Source of the DNA: Ailurus styani
Taxonomy: Eukaryota; Chordata; Mammalia; Carnivora; Ailuridae
Length of the DNA stretch: 64,000 nt
Direction of reading: 5' to 3'
Assembly: GCA_002007465.1 (NCBI GenBank)
Contig: LNAC01000689.1
Span: forward strand, 279,377 to 343,376
Positions 62,433 to 64,000 of this stretch are shown here, in pieces (position 1 is the stretch's first letter; each line of letters opens with the position of its first letter). The notes below the pieces were generated by a model. It was not told the DNA's origin and did no database searches. It was given only the letters and a program-made list of their open reading frames with translations. The position numbers were made by a program, and so were the translations under genes.

Positions 62433-63409
62433 ATAAAAGACAAAAGCTGGAAAAGCAGTAATACCCAACAAAATATAAACGTAAAGCAAAATTACAGAAG
62501 CATGGTAGTTAACAGAATAAAACTATTATCCTATAATAATATGCAATTCACGCAAAAATCAATGAATGCTAAACACTGGGTCGCAGTTGCTGGATATGCA
62601 TTCGGTCTCAAAGCCTCACTCCACAAAGTACTGAATAATGAAGAGACGCAGATGCCTTTATAATGAAGAGACATGATTCTGCACCACATTAAACAAATGA
62701 TCAAACCTAACATCCCAGAATTGGAGACGATGGTCATCATGGCCTCCACATGATGGGCTGGAAAGAACACATCGCTATGTAAAATAGAATATTCCTGCCT
62801 CAATGGTTAGCCTACATGTACTCAAGCAGAAACAAGCAAGCAAACAATCCTGCAACTGGCCAGGACTCCTCAAAATGGCAATGCCAACCCAGGGAAAAAA
62901 GGCTGAAGAACCATTTTCAGAATCTAGGTTACAAGAAACCAAAGAGACAGGATGGACAGATGGAACTGATGAATGGAGGGGGGGGAAGAGCAAGAAAGAA
63001 TATGAACTCTGGGTGAAGACAGCATGTTTGACAACATAGCACCAACGTTAAACTCCAGTCTGATAAGTTCACTGTGATGATGGGGCCAAGGTGCCCATGT
63101 TGTTCACATTCGTGGGAACTGTGTGCAACTCCCAAAGGGTGCACCAAACACAAAGAAAAATTAGAAAGCAAATATGAACCAGTATACTGGTGAATCTACA
63201 TAAAGAGTACATTAATTTTCTTTGTAACATTTTTATAACTTTGAAAATTTTCCAAAAAAGGTAAATTCAAAGGAATATAAAAATATATAAAGAGGTTACA
63301 TACTGATGAAAACAGAAGAGTAAAATCTATCCACTATGAACACATTCACCCTAAACAATATGCCTTGAAATATATCTCACAGAACTGTAGGGAAAAAAAA
63401 TTGACAATT

Positions 63410-64000
63410 ATTCTTAATTGAATCTACTGTTCAGAATGGACAGACCAAGCAGACAAAATATAAGCAAAAACATCAAAGCCCTGAACAACACAATTAGAAG
63501 GCCTGAATTAGAAATACACAGAATGCCATCCCAATAAAAGAGAAAATATGCAGGTTTTCTAGCATATCTTAAATATTTATATAAATAAGCCAAGTACTGG
63601 GCAAAAAGAAGCCTCATTAAATTCCAGAATCTATCTTAAAGATTATGCTCTGATATAATGCAATAACATTAGAAATAACAAAATAACTATTAAAAATCCC
63701 CAAAGTTAGAAACCAAAAGAAGTATAATTACATAACCTTGAGGTTGAAAAGGAGATCGATAAAAGTTAAGAAACATTTAGAAAATGTATGTGTTAGAGCA
63801 AAGACAGAACTTAAGAGGAAAGTATGTGGCTTTAAACACATGTATCAAAAAATAGAAAAGGTTGAAAATTTTTAAACCGAAAGAGAAAAGCCAAAGAAAT
63901 AGGGAAAAATGAGATGGGCAGAAGTCAGTGAAAATCTAGACCAAGAGAACTGAGAAAATTAACAACAAAAAATGTTACTTAATAAATACTAACAACTGGG
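63410..64000 (+). mobile_element. Probable ancient L1 ORF2 relic running off the window
   Basis: The adenine-rich plus strand resembles decayed ORF2 endonuclease/RT text, with ordered blocks such as 'tgctctgatataatgcaata', 'gttagaaaccaaaagaagta' and 'aagaggaaagtatgtggctt'. No frame stays open. It is called from overall layout only. Confidence 0.5.

Overview
This is mammalian nuclear DNA from a carnivore, most likely a mustelid or close caniform relative. The diagnostic signal is at least 25 copies of the Carnivora-specific tRNA-Lys-derived SINE (CAN-SINE/SINEC). Most young copies carry the 'GTTAAAGCCTCTGC' head and the 'GCCTGCCTCTCTGCCTACTTG' pyrimidine tail that I associate with mustelids. 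Young L1 3' ends with the carnivore-type 3' UTR are also present. There is no prokaryotic, viral or plasmid gene organisation, and no long ORF in the window looks like an intact gene.

The window lies inside one gene, ENAH (Mena, protein enabled homolog), transcribed on the minus strand, so the gene runs from high to low coordinates. Four coding exons are visible, all with canonical splice sites and compatible phases: exon 2 (44527-44692) and exon 3 (34506-34683), which together encode nearly all of the EVH1 domain; the alternative 57-nt INV exon (13620-13676), which inserts 19 residues just after EVH1; and exon 4 (8741-8825), which starts the linker and proline-/LERER-rich part. Exon 1 (ATG plus the first bases of Ser2) lies beyond 64000. 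Exon 5 and the rest lie beyond position 1. Everything else is intron: part of intron 1 (44693-64000), intron 2 (34684-44526), intron 3 (8826-34505, split by the INV exon) and part of intron 4 (1-8740).

Intron content is mainly transposon-derived: CAN-SINEs in both orientations (many with clear target-site duplications), young and old L1 fragments, L2, MIR, Tigger-like and hAT-like DNA transposon relics, and one MaLR (MLT1-type) LTR. There are several microsatellites, a long polypurine tract, and one small-RNA retrocopy (the 5' end of U2 snRNA with a target duplication and no poly(A)). A CpG-dense segment sits in intron 1 near 55840-56290. The 13-kb block 7880-20848, which holds exon 4 and the INV exon, has no recognisable SINE.

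The assembly has two N gaps (31901-31948, 43185-43401) and two single Ns, all next to homopolymeric G/C runs. I found no undescribed multi-gene system. The most informative items are the retained INV exon, the SINE-free block around it, the CpG-dense intron-1 segment and the U2-derived insertion.
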